From Verrucomicrobiia bacterium (GTDB lineage: Bacteria > Verrucomicrobiota > Verrucomicrobiia > Verrucomicrobiales > DEV007), in contig JAUICH010000014.1 in assembly GCA_030427505.1 (NCBI GenBank), forward strand, positions 62,001 to 126,000: DNA of 64,000 bases, given 5' to 3'. Within the stretch, counting starts at the first letter, position 1, and each line of letters starts with the position of its first letter. Position numbers and translations under genes: made by a program. The notes beneath the pieces are model-generated. The model saw only the letters and a program-made list of their open reading frames with translations, was not told where the DNA came from and ran no database searches. Below are positions 34,216 through 42,690 of this stretch, piece after piece.

Positions 34216-34929
34216 ATGCACCGCTCGGTCCAGTGGCTTTGCCGCCGTTGCCGCTGGCTGGTTTTTCTCAGCCGCTGGTACCGGATTGTTCGCGACCGGT
34301 TCCGGGCGCCGACGGATAGCTTTTCTCAGCATGGGGAGGACCTGCTTTTTGCTCAGTTGCTGGAAGGGGCGGACATCACGGGTGGTGTCTATATCGACGT
34401 GGGGGCGAACCAGCCGACCCATGGCTCCAATACTTACCGGCTTTACCGGCAGGGCCTGCACGGCATCCTCATCGAGCCGGATGATTCCAATGCTCAGCTA
34501 CTGCGCCGGGTGCGGCCGAAGGACATCGTGATCGAGGCGGTGGTGGGGGCCACGGCGGGTATCAGCCGTTTTTGTCATCATGTGTTTTCCGTGCTCAGCA
34601 GCCTGGAGGTGGCGGACATGGATGTGGTGCGGAAGACTGAGTATCTCCCGCGCGTCACGGTGGACAACGTGGTGGCCACGACGGGCGTGCCCTGGGTGTA
34701 TCTGCTGTCGGTGGATACCGAGGGCAACGACCTGGAGGTCCTGAAAGGCGCGGAGCGCACGCTGCGGCGCACCTTTCTGGTCTGTGTGGAGGCCAATGCA
34801 AACCGAAAGAAGGCGAAGCTGACGGCTTACCTGGAACGTCATGGCTTCGAGCTTCGCGAAACCGCCGCCGTGAACCTAATCTTTCAGAAGGTGGGCGGCC
34901 TGGACGCGGTGGAGCGGGGAGAGTCGTGA
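34216..34929 (+). CDS. FkbM-family methyltransferase
   Basis: A 237-residue SAM-dependent methyltransferase. The SAM-binding motif is 'DITGGVYIDVGANQPTHGSNTYRLYRQGLHGILIEPDDSN', and 'LLSVDTEGNDLEVLKGAERTL' is the FkbM signature block. An N-terminal basic/aromatic stretch ('HRSVQWLCRRCRWLVFLSRWYRIV') may associate with the membrane. FkbM enzymes often O-methylate sugars or natural products, so a role on surface glycans is plausible. The gene stands alone between repeat DNA and the rhomboid gene. Confidence 0.85.
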   Translation: MHRSVQWLCRRCRWLVFLSRWYRIVRDRFRAPTDSFSQHGEDLLFAQLLEGADITGGVYIDVGANQPTHGSNTYRLYRQGLHGILIEPDDSNAQLLRRVRPKDIVIEAVVGATAGISRFCHHVFSVLSSLEVADMDVVRKTEYLPRVTVDNVVATTGVPWVYLLSVDTEGNDLEVLKGAERTLRRTFLVCVEANANRKKAKLTAYLERHGFELRETAAVNLIFQKVGGLDAVERGES

Positions 34930-35037
34930 AGCCCGGGTCCGCCCGGTTCGTGGCTCCGGGAGCGAGGAGTTGCTTGCGCGCCTCGTCCGGGCGGCGGAAG
35001 GTGCCTTGCCGCCGCTGCTGACTCCCACGCTGACGCC

Positions 35038-35829
35038 ATGTTTTTTCCCATCTCAGACGACGACCGGGAACTGTATAAACCGGCCCTGGTCACCACTGGG
35101 TTGCTGGTGCTGAACATCGGGGTGTTTGTGCTCCAGCTTCTGTTGGGGGAGGATTTCATTTATGGCTGGAGCGCCATCCCGGCGGAACTGACGCGGAACA
35201 TCGACTTGGTCCGGCCCGTGCCGACTGGCATGATGGGGCCGGATGGGTTGCCCGCGGTCATCCCGCAGGCGCCGGGGCCGCACCCGATCTACCTCACGCT
35301 GCTGACTTCCATGTTCATGCATGGCGGCTGGGCCCACATTGTGGGCAACATGCTCTACCTGTGGATTTTCGGGGACAACGTGGAGCATCGCTTCGGCCAT
35401 GTGCGGTTCCTGGTCTTTTACCTGCTGAGCGGCCTAGTGGGCAGCGCGGCGCACATTGCTTTCAATGCCGATAGCGTGGTGCCCACGCTGGGCGCGAGCG
35501 GCGCTATCTCGGGCGTCCTGGGGGCCTACATGGTGCTGTTTCCGCGGAACACGGTGTATGCCGTGGTCTTCTTTTTCTACGTGGTCTCCATTCCGGCGGT
35601 GCTGGTCATCGGGCTGTGGGCGCTGACGCAGTTTGTGTATGGCTTCGGCTCCATCGCGGTGACGGAGCAGACGGCGAGCGTCGCCTACATGGCGCACATC
35701 GGCGGGTTTGTGACCGGGGTGCTGGCGGGGTTGTGGTGCCGCTCGCAGTACCGCCGGGGCAAGGGCGAACCGGACAGCCTGTTCCGCCGCTACTATGCGC
35801 GCGATCCCAAAGGCCGCGAGTGGTGGTGA
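35038..35829 (+). CDS. Rhomboid-family intramembrane serine protease
   Basis: A 263-residue protein with about six or seven membrane segments that cleaves substrates within the membrane. The catalytic Ser is in 'LGASGAISGVLGAYMVLFP' (GASG, Ser154) and the catalytic His in 'YMAHIGGFVTGVLAGLW' (His220). The HxxxN-type block 'MFMHGGWAHIVGNMLYLWIFGDNVEHRFGHVRFLVFYLLSG' is typical. The long first periplasmic loop with Pro/Gly ('PTGMMGPDGLPAVIPQAPGPHP') matches the larger bacterial rhomboids. Substrate unknown. Confidence 0.92.
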   Translation: MFFPISDDDRELYKPALVTTGLLVLNIGVFVLQLLLGEDFIYGWSAIPAELTRNIDLVRPVPTGMMGPDGLPAVIPQAPGPHPIYLTLLTSMFMHGGWAHIVGNMLYLWIFGDNVEHRFGHVRFLVFYLLSGLVGSAAHIAFNADSVVPTLGASGAISGVLGAYMVLFPRNTVYAVVFFFYVVSIPAVLVIGLWALTQFVYGFGSIAVTEQTASVAYMAHIGGFVTGVLAGLWCRSQYRRGKGEPDSLFRRYYARDPKGREWW

Positions 35830-35973
35830 GGGGATTGCCGGTTGGGATACGCCGATGCTTTCTGATTTTTACCCAACAAGTCACAATAGGTCTCGTCAGG
35901 CGTCTTTTGAGGTTGGAATGGGCCGTGAGAAGGGGTATGGGGAACGAAACGGGGAGAAAGCGAACGTCTTTTT

Positions 35974-36052
35974 CCCCCGCCGCGCCTCCGGCTACCCACC
36001 CCAGAGCGCCGAAAAAAGATTCGGCGCACTCTAGAGAAGCTTCGCTTCCCCG
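35974..36052 (+). repeat. Dispersed 'CGCCTCCGGCT' element, copy 2
   Basis: CCCCGCCGCGCCTCCGGCTA, then hairpin AGCGCCGAA...TTCGGCGC and the GAAGCTTCGCTTC end. It lies in the 651-bp gap after the rhomboid gene. The minus-strand copy at 54511 is the closest relative. Confidence 0.72.
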
Positions 36053-36201
36053 CAAAACCTGGGATTCGGTGGACATCTTCAGCGGACCCCGGCTTACTGT
36101 ATGGGTTATGTGAAATATGGGTAACGATCAGGTTACTTTGGCGCAATCCCCATGGGATGCGCCGGACCTTCGGCCCTCGGAAAACCATTCGGGCACGATT
36201 T

Positions 36202-36251
36202 CCCAGGCCTGACGGCCTGGGCTGGTATGTGTTGGGCCTTCGGCCCTCCTT
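36202..36251 (+). repeat. Double-hairpin intergenic repeat, copy 4
   Basis: CCCAGGCCTGACGGCCTGGG followed by a linker and GGGCCTTCGGCCC. The remaining gap 35830-36480 has no coding potential apart from repeats and the terminator at 36402. Confidence 0.6.
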
Positions 36252-36401
36252 GAGCTTATTATGCAGTGGTTAGAGGCCAGATGCGGCTCTCCCCGTGCTT
36301 CTTTCTTGCCACAGGATTCGCGCTGGCCAGGGCAAGATCCGCATAGAGGAAACCCATGCCCCTGGCGGCACTTGCTTCAGCTCAGAGGGAACCGGGAAAA
36401 C

Positions 36402-36438
36402 AAAAAGCGCCACCCGGACGGACCGGGCGGCGCTTTTC
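36402..36438 (-). terminator. Terminator downstream of the outer-membrane protein gene
   Basis: AAAAAGCGCC(A)CCCGG-ACGGA-CCGGG(CG)GCGCTTTT forms a strong GC stem flanked by A and T runs, 43 bases beyond the stop of the minus-strand gene. It could work in both directions. Confidence 0.75.
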
Positions 36439-36480
36439 GAAGACAGAAGTTGAGAAAAATCTACTTCAATGGATGTCCCG

Positions 36481-37026
36481 TTAGAACGAGACGCTGACAC
36501 CGATTTCGAAACCGAAATCGTCCAGATCGTCGAACTCGGCGGAAACTCCGGCGATCGAACCGCTGACTTCGTTGATGTAGATGTAGCGAATGCCGCCAGT
36601 CAGATGGAAATTCGGGGCGAGTTCGTAGACCAGTCCGGCGAAGGCCTGGGCCGTGAAGCCCTCGTCATCGGCGGAGCCGTAGTCTTCCACGTCCACTTCC
36701 ACGAAGGAAACGCCCAGTCCGGCGCCAAAATAGGCGGAAAGCGGGCCTCCCAGGAGGACTTCGCCGCGGTAGTTGACCATCAGGGGAACGACATCCACGT
36801 CCACATCGGTATCGAAAACGGTCTCTTCCCGGCCCGCGTAGCCGAGTTCCACTTCCACGCCATTGGACAAGATGTCGGTGGAGCTAAACACATAGCCGAA
36901 CCGGCCCGTGAAAAACTCTTCTTCGGAATCGGTGAGATATCCAAAGGATCCACCGACGTAAGGTTCGGCCTGCGCCACCGTCGCGGTGAAGACCAGGCCG
37001 AGAATAAGGAAAAGGGAAGTCTTCAT
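36481..37026 (-). CDS. Outer-membrane beta-barrel protein, unknown function
   Basis: A protein of about 181 residues with a signal peptide (MKTSLFLILGLVFTATVAQA) and alternating beta-strand patterns ('YVGGSFGYLTDSEEEFFTGRFGYVF', 'LSAYFGAGLGVSFVEVDV', 'NFHLTGGIRYIYINEVSGSIAGV'). It ends in a terminal Phe ('GFEIGVSVSF'), the usual outer-membrane insertion signal. It resembles OmpA/OprF-type eight-strand porin-like barrels and is very acidic. The start at 37026 is preferred over 37062 because it opens directly with the signal peptide. Confidence 0.75.
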   Translation of the reverse strand: MKTSLFLILGLVFTATVAQAEPYVGGSFGYLTDSEEEFFTGRFGYVFSSTDILSNGVEVELGYAGREETVFDTDVDVDVVPLMVNYRGEVLLGGPLSAYFGAGLGVSFVEVDVEDYGSADDEGFTAQAFAGLVYELAPNFHLTGGIRYIYINEVSGSIAGVSAEFDDLDDFGFEIGVSVSF

Positions 37027-37533
37027 ACTTGCATCCATCCTCCAGGAACTCTTCAGGGTCAAGCGAATAGTTAACCTCTGAATGAGCCCAAGAAATTGAC
37101 TGTTAAGCGGTTCCGAAGATACGGCTGAGTTGTGGAAAACGCCTCAATCTTATAGGTTCCGGTCCCGGGTGAGACGCATTGGTGATGCTAGGCAGTGTGG
37201 ACAAACTGGAGAACGGACCGGAAATGAAGCAAAGGAAAGAGAACTCAGCGCCGCGAAGCGGCGACTACTTGGAGACGCGGCCCATTTTTATCCCGCCTTT
37301 GCGGGCTCTGCCGACACCTTTCGCTTCGCTCCAGGGGGTTGCGAGCCGCTTCGCGGCCGAAGCAGTCTGCCTGGCTTCGTTCCCGCTCACTCTATTGGGG
37401 GTAGGCCCAATACCGTTCACGGAGCCTTGCCAGCCCAAAAATGATCTCGCGCCGCTCCGCCCCCAACTTGTCCACACTGCAAAATCCTCGTGCGAAAACT
37501 GGTTTGGAAATCTTCTTTTGCCTCGGGTTGGAT
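37027..37533. other. Gene-free intergenic region with short GC palindromes
   Basis: About 500 bp. It contains several short palindromes (for example CGCCGCGAAGCGGCG near 37250 and GCCGCTTCGCGGC near 37348), similar in style to other intergenic repeats here. The open frames across it have unnatural composition and no family resemblance. Confidence 0.5.
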
Positions 37534-38448
37534 TCACTCGCCAGAGACCAGTCCCCGCACCTCCATCCAGTCCTCCACGAGGCCGGTCCAGTCTTCGATG
37601 GGGTCTTCCGTGTCGCGCATGCCGAAGCCGTGGCCGCCGCTGACGAAGACGTGCAGTTCGGCGGGAATCTTGTGCTGCTTCAGCGCGAGGTAAAAGCGGG
37701 CGCTGCCTTCGGCGGAAATGCGGTCGTTGTCCGCGTGGAACAGGATGGCGGGCGGGGTGTCGTCCGTGACTTTGAATTGAGGGGCCAGTTGGCCGGGGGT
37801 CTGCTCGTCGAGAAGGTAGGCGGGATACACCAGCACGCCAAAGTCAGGGCGGCAGCTCACGGAGTCGATGGCCTCGTCCTGGGGGTAGGTGCGGGTTTCG
37901 TAGTTTGTCATGGCCATGGCCGCCAGGTTACCGCCGGCGGAGAAGCCCAGGATGCCGATCTTGTCCGGATCGATACCCCATTCCGCGGCGTTTTTCCGCG
38001 TCAGGCTGATGGCCCGCTGGGCGTCTTCCAGGGGGGCCTCGTAGACCGGACGGCCTTCGCGGCGGGGGACGCGGTATTTCAGGAGGATGGCGGTGACGCC
38101 TCCCTGGTTCAGCCATTCGCAGACCTGGGTGCCTTCGTGCTCGTAGGCCAGGATGTTGTAGCCGCCGCCCGGGCAGACGATGACCGCCGTGCCGTTTTTG
38201 GGCTTGTCAGGATGAAAGATGGTGATGCTCGGTACCGTCACATCCGTGAGACGAATGACTTTCGGATTTTCGCCCTCCTTTTCGACGAAACGCTCGGGAC
38301 CCAGTTCGCCCGGCTCACCGGCCAGGCCTTCCGGAAAGAGCTTGATGGGTTCGGACACCTCTCCGGCGGTCGCAATCGTAACGGTTAGTAAGAAGAGACC
38401 GCTGAGGGAAAGACAAACGGCGGGAAGGAGAAGGGAGGCTTTCTTCAT
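37534..38448 (-). CDS. Secreted alpha/beta-hydrolase, esterase/lipase-like
   Basis: A 304-residue exported hydrolase with a signal peptide (MKKASLLLPAVCLSLSGLFLLTVTIATAGE). The fold is shown by the oxyanion block 'AVIVCPGGGYNILAYEHEG', the nucleophile elbow 'GILGFSAGGNLAAM' (Ser170), the Asp in 'ILFHADNDRISAEGS' and the His in 'HVFVSGGHGFGMRDTEDP'. It is close to the carbohydrate-esterase-like hydrolases that remove acetyl groups from polysaccharides, and is probably periplasmic or secreted. Substrate not proven. A perfect inverted repeat lies 66 bp upstream. Confidence 0.87.
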   Translation of the reverse strand: MKKASLLLPAVCLSLSGLFLLTVTIATAGEVSEPIKLFPEGLAGEPGELGPERFVEKEGENPKVIRLTDVTVPSITIFHPDKPKNGTAVIVCPGGGYNILAYEHEGTQVCEWLNQGGVTAILLKYRVPRREGRPVYEAPLEDAQRAISLTRKNAAEWGIDPDKIGILGFSAGGNLAAMAMTNYETRTYPQDEAIDSVSCRPDFGVLVYPAYLLDEQTPGQLAPQFKVTDDTPPAILFHADNDRISAEGSARFYLALKQHKIPAELHVFVSGGHGFGMRDTEDPIEDWTGLVEDWMEVRGLVSGE

Positions 38449-38513
38449 CCATCCTCGCTACCGAAACCTTTAGGCAAATGCCAGCAGTATTTGGCGCTAA
38501 TGATTACAAACAC

Positions 38514-38544
38514 CTTGTGAATTTATACCGAGAAAATTCACAAG
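38514..38544. promoter_or_regulatory. Perfect 11-bp inverted repeat, candidate operator
   Basis: CTTGTGAATTT and AAATTCACAAG flank a 9-base spacer in the AT-rich gap between the esterase (minus) and the patatin gene (plus). It is 66 bp upstream of the esterase ATG. Neither arm is followed by a T-run, so a protein-binding operator is likelier than a terminator. The rest of 38449-38829 shows no gene. Confidence 0.5.
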
Positions 38545-38829
38545 ATATCGAATATAATTTCCCATAGCCTGTCTAAAATATTGAGAAGATTCCTGTAGAA
38601 CCGGAAACTTTTTTTGAAACCCCAAAAGCCCAAAAACGGCGAATAGCCGCCTGACCACAACGTAAACCAATCAAACCACGGACCCTCCCTCAATGAAGGA
38701 CGGTCCGGAAAAGTCCCCCCACGAGAGGGAAGCCCAGATCCAAAGCCAGGAAGCAAAGCTTCAATTTCAGGAGAGAACTCGGAATACGCGAAAAGCAGAC
38801 GGCCATCTGTCGCTGAAGGGCGCACAGAA

Positions 38830-39870
38830 ATGCCTGCGAATACGTCCAGAATCAACGGTCATAACGGTCACAACGGCCATCACAATGGTCAAGATCATCG
38901 CACTTCCCATTCCACGGGTTGGCTCCCCTGGAACAAAGTGCAGGATTGGGTGGCCCGGCTGACCGGTCCCGAAGAAGAACGGCCCAAGGTGGGGCTGGCC
39001 CTGTCGGCTGGCGGCGCCAAGGGGCTCGCGCACGTCGGGGTCATCCAGGTCCTCGAAGAAAACGGCATCGAGGTGGATGCCATCGCTGGTTCCAGCATGG
39101 GAGCTTATGTCGGGTCCCTGTGGGCCGCCGGCTATAATGGCCGGGAACTGGAAGGCCTGGCCGCCACCATGAAGTCCTGGAAGGACGTCATTAGCCTTAT
39201 GGACCCGGTCTTTCCGCCGCGGCGCGGTTTCCTGAAAGGTCACCGGAACGCCTCCCGCCTGCGCAAGTCGCTGGGTAGGATGCGCTTCAAAGACTTGGAC
39301 AAGGACCTTTACGTCATTGCCACGGAACTCGATTCCTTCGCCCGGACGGTCTTTCACGAAGGAGACGTGGTGGACGCCGTCATGGCCAGTGCCGCCATTC
39401 CCGGAGTCTGCGAACCGGTGAAGTTGAACGGCATCGAATACCTGGACGGCGGCGTTTGCGATCCGCTGCCGGTGAGCGTGCTGAAGCAGGCCGGGATGGA
39501 CTACATCATCGCGGTGAGTGTCCTGCCCACGGTCGAAGAACTCAACGAAGGCCGATACGGACACCTCGACCCGGACCGGAAACGGAACGCCTTCCAGAAA
39601 GCGGGTGCCTGGCTGAACAAGCACCTGAACTACTTCGCCAAGGGCAACCTGCTCGACATTCTGCGGGGCGCGGCGATGGGCTCGCAAATGCGGCTCATCG
39701 AAACCAGCGCCGCCCAGGCGAACGTGGTCATCCGCCCCATCGTGAACGATTCGCTCTGGCACGACTACAACAAGTACCAGCGCTACATCCAAGTGGGCCG
39801 GGAAGCCGCCACGGCGGCGTTGCCTCAACTGGAAGAATATTTCATCAACCCCCAAAAACAATGCGCCTGA
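38830..39870 (+). CDS. Patatin-like phospholipase
   Basis: A 346-residue lipid acyl hydrolase using a Ser-Asp dyad. The oxyanion motif is 'LALSAGGAKGLAHVGVIQVL', the nucleophile is in 'IAGSSMGAYVGSLWAAG' (GxSxG, Ser89), and the Asp is in 'IEYLDGGVCDPLPVSVL' (DGG, Asp206). The first 25 residues are rich in His, Asn and Gly. No signal peptide is visible, so it probably works at the inner membrane or in the cytoplasm. Its stop overlaps the start of the acyl-CoA ligase gene, so it likely supplies fatty acids to the downstream beta-oxidation genes. Confidence 0.92.
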   Translation: MPANTSRINGHNGHNGHHNGQDHRTSHSTGWLPWNKVQDWVARLTGPEEERPKVGLALSAGGAKGLAHVGVIQVLEENGIEVDAIAGSSMGAYVGSLWAAGYNGRELEGLAATMKSWKDVISLMDPVFPPRRGFLKGHRNASRLRKSLGRMRFKDLDKDLYVIATELDSFARTVFHEGDVVDAVMASAAIPGVCEPVKLNGIEYLDGGVCDPLPVSVLKQAGMDYIIAVSVLPTVEELNEGRYGHLDPDRKRNAFQKAGAWLNKHLNYFAKGNLLDILRGAAMGSQMRLIETSAAQANVVIRPIVNDSLWHDYNKYQRYIQVGREAATAALPQLEEYFINPQKQCA

Positions 39871-41444
39871 GATCAAAGAAAGTCCTGACCAGGGACTGGG
39901 ACCAACTGGACCCGTATGAACTGCGGGAGCGACAGTTGTCCCGGCTGAGGTGGTTTCTGTCCACCCGGGTGATTCCCTTTTCCGCCCACTACGGGAAAGT
40001 ATTCCGGGAGAGTGGCGTGGAACCGGAAGACATCCGGAGCTTTTCCGACCTGGCCCGCCTGCCGTTTACCAGTAAGCTGGACCTGCTGAACACGCCGGAA
40101 AATCCGAACCGGGCGCGGGACTTTGTCCTCATCCCGGACGAGGCCGTGCTGCGCCGCCGGCCGGAGGTTATCTTCAGCGTGCTGCGCCGGGGCAAGAAGA
40201 AGACCCAGGCGCGGCTGGCGGAAGAGTTCCGCCCCATCCTGATGACGGCCACCACGGGCCGGTCCAGCGATCCGGTGCCTTTCCTCTATACCCAGCATGA
40301 CCTGGACAACCTGGCCATGACGGGCCGCCGCATGATGGAGGTCTGTAATTCCAAGCCAGAGTACCGTCACCTGAACCTCTTTCCCTACGCGCCGCACCTG
40401 GCCTTCTGGCAGATGCACTACGCGGGGCTGGGGTTTAATACCTTCTGCCTCAGCAGCGGGGGCGGGAAGGTCATGGGCACGTCAGGGAACGTCGCCATGA
40501 TCAAAAAGATTCAGCCCGATGCCCTGATCGGCATGCCCACCTTCCTCTACCACGTGCTGCAACAGGCCGTGTGCGACGACGCGCGGAACCCGAACATCCA
40601 GCGCATCGTGCTGGGCGGCGAGAAAGTGCCCGAAGGCATGCGCCGGAAGCTGAAAGCCCTGTGCGCGGAACTGGGTTCCAGCAAAGTGGAAGTGATTTCC
40701 ACCTATGGCTTTACCGAGGCCAAGGCCGCCTGGCCGGAGTGTCCGGCCCCCGAAGGCGAAATGCCCAGCGGCTTCCACCTGTTCCCGGACCTGGGACTCG
40801 TGGAAGTGATCGACCCGGAAACCGGGAAACCTCAGCCGGAAGGGGTGGGGGGCGAGATCGTCTTCACCGCCCTGAACAGCCGGGGCACGGTGGTCTTCCG
40901 CTACCGCACTGGGGACTACATCGAGCATGGGCTAACCTACGAAATGTGCCCGCACTGCGGCAGGCGCGCCCCGCGTCTGGTGGGCAAGATTTCCCGCGTG
41001 TCGAACTTCCGCCAGCTGAAGCTGGACAAGATAAAAGGCACGCTGGTGGACTTCAACGAGCTGGAGCACGTCCTGGACGACATCGACGGCATCGGCGCCT
41101 GGCAGATCGAACTGCGCAAGGTGAATGACGATCCGTATGAGGCAGACGAGATCGTGGTGCATGCCAGCCTGAGCGGCGACGGCGGGAAGACCGAAATGAA
41201 GCGCCAGATCGAACGGCGCATGCGCGTGGCCACGGAAGTCAGCCCGAACCGGGTGGAATTCCACGACGCGGAAACCCTGCGCCGCCTGCACGGCGTGGGT
41301 GAAAACCTGAAAGAAGAGAAAGTGGCCGACCACCGGCCCAAAGCGGTGGCGCCAGAGAAAACTCACAACGGCTCAAGCCAACCCAAACCCGATAACCACG
41401 GGGACAACGAACATGAAATTCTCGAAGAAACCAGTCATCGTTGA
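39861..41444 (+). CDS. AMP-dependent acyl-CoA ligase, PaaK/CapK-like
   Basis: A 527-residue adenylate-forming enzyme that would convert a free acid to acyl-CoA. The ATP-binding motif is 'MTATTGRSSDPVPFLYT'. Other blocks are 'ALIGMPTFLYHVLQQAV', 'RIVLGGEKVPEGMRRKL', 'EVISTYGFTEAKAAWPECP' and 'RYRTGDYIEHGL'; then a Cys-rich 'EMCPHCGRRAPRLVGKISRVSNFRQLKLDKIKG' follows, as in PaaK-type ligases. The start at 39861 overlaps the patatin stop by ten bases; the frame is open much further upstream but only as a shadow of patatin. The last 32 bases overlap the thiolase gene. Confidence 0.85.
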   Translation: MRLRSKKVLTRDWDQLDPYELRERQLSRLRWFLSTRVIPFSAHYGKVFRESGVEPEDIRSFSDLARLPFTSKLDLLNTPENPNRARDFVLIPDEAVLRRRPEVIFSVLRRGKKKTQARLAEEFRPILMTATTGRSSDPVPFLYTQHDLDNLAMTGRRMMEVCNSKPEYRHLNLFPYAPHLAFWQMHYAGLGFNTFCLSSGGGKVMGTSGNVAMIKKIQPDALIGMPTFLYHVLQQAVCDDARNPNIQRIVLGGEKVPEGMRRKLKALCAELGSSKVEVISTYGFTEAKAAWPECPAPEGEMPSGFHLFPDLGLVEVIDPETGKPQPEGVGGEIVFTALNSRGTVVFRYRTGDYIEHGLTYEMCPHCGRRAPRLVGKISRVSNFRQLKLDKIKGTLVDFNELEHVLDDIDGIGAWQIELRKVNDDPYEADEIVVHASLSGDGGKTEMKRQIERRMRVATEVSPNRVEFHDAETLRRLHGVGENLKEEKVADHRPKAVAPEKTHNGSSQPKPDNHGDNEHEILEETSHR

Positions 41445-42669
41445 CGGGGTACGCACCCCGTTTTGCAAGATGGGCACCAGCCTGGCGCGGCTAGACGCCG
41501 CGGAACTGGGCCGGACCGCCGTAAACGCTTTGCTCGCACGGACCGGCATCGATCCTGGGCTGATCGATGAGACGCTGATTGGTTGCGTCTCGCAGCCGGT
41601 CCATGCGGCAAATGTGGCGCGAGTCATCGCGCTGCGGGCGGGCGTGCCCCAGGACAAGCCCGCCGTGACCGTGCACCGGAACTGCGCCAGCGGCCTGGAG
41701 TCCCTGACGGACGCCGCGCTGCGCATCGAGGCCGGCGCGGGTGACGTCTTTTTGATAGGCGGCACGGAAAGCATGACACAGGTCCCGCTCCTGTTCTCGC
41801 TCTCCGCTGCCGCGAAGTTTGCCGCCCTCAGCCGGGCCAAACAGTTTGGCGCCCGGCTGGGCGCGATGGCCCAGTTCCGCCCGGAGGACTTCGCGCCCAT
41901 CATCGGCCTGAAGCTGGGCCTCACGGACCCGGTGTCCGGCCTGAACATGGGCGAGACCGCCGAGCTGCTGGCGCGCGAGTACGGCATCAGCCGGGACGCG
42001 CAGGATGAGTTCGCCTTAGAATCCCACCGCAAGGCCGCCGCGGGCCGCGAGCGGCTGGCCGAAGAGATCGTGCCCGCGTATGTGCCGTCCGACAAGGGCA
42101 AGGGCTACGCGGACTTCGACAACGGCGTGCGGGAAGATTCCTCCCTGGAAGCGCTGGGTAAGCTGAAGCCGATGTTCGACCGCAAGACCGGCACGGTCAC
42201 GGCGGGGAATTCCTCCCAGATCACCGACGGCGCGGCCATGCTGCTGGTCATGTCGGAGGAAAAGGCGGAAGCCTTGGGCCTGGAACCGCTGGGCCGCATT
42301 ACGAGCGCTCAGTACACCGGCTGCGATCCGGCCCGGATGGGTCTGGGTCCCGTGTCCGCGATTTCCGATCTCAGCGAAGCCACCGGGCTGAAACCCGCCG
42401 ACGCGGACGTGGTGGAGATCAATGAAGCCTTCGCCGCCCAGGTGCTGGCGGTCCTGAAAGAATTGGAAGCGCGGGGCCTGCCCGTGCCGGTGGAACGTCT
42501 GAACCCGAATGGCGGCGCCATCGCCCTGGGCCACCCCGTGGGCGCCACAGGCAGCCGCCTGGCCTTGACCGCCCTGAAAGAACTGAAACGAACCGGCGGA
42601 CGCCGGGCCCTGGTTTCCCTCTGCGTGGGGGGCGGACAGGGCGCCGCAGTCTGGCTGGAATCCGTCTAA
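41413..42669 (+). CDS. Thiolase (3-ketoacyl-CoA thiolase / acetyl-CoA acyltransferase)
   Basis: A 418-residue thiolase that cleaves 3-ketoacyl-CoA to acetyl-CoA and a shortened acyl-CoA. It has the nucleophilic Cys in 'VTVHRNCASGLESLTDAALRI', the 'NPNGGAIALGHPVGATGSRL' block with the catalytic His, and a C-terminal 'VSLCVGGGQGAAVWLESV' containing the second Cys. 'VVEINEAFAAQVLAVL' is also conserved. It is the FadA/FadI partner of the multifunctional enzyme encoded 21 bp downstream. Confidence 0.94.
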   Translation: MKFSKKPVIVDGVRTPFCKMGTSLARLDAAELGRTAVNALLARTGIDPGLIDETLIGCVSQPVHAANVARVIALRAGVPQDKPAVTVHRNCASGLESLTDAALRIEAGAGDVFLIGGTESMTQVPLLFSLSAAAKFAALSRAKQFGARLGAMAQFRPEDFAPIIGLKLGLTDPVSGLNMGETAELLAREYGISRDAQDEFALESHRKAAAGRERLAEEIVPAYVPSDKGKGYADFDNGVREDSSLEALGKLKPMFDRKTGTVTAGNSSQITDGAAMLLVMSEEKAEALGLEPLGRITSAQYTGCDPARMGLGPVSAISDLSEATGLKPADADVVEINEAFAAQVLAVLKELEARGLPVPVERLNPNGGAIALGHPVGATGSRLALTALKELKRTGGRRALVSLCVGGGQGAAVWLESV

Positions 42670-42690
42670 CCTTTTCCCCAACCCACCATC

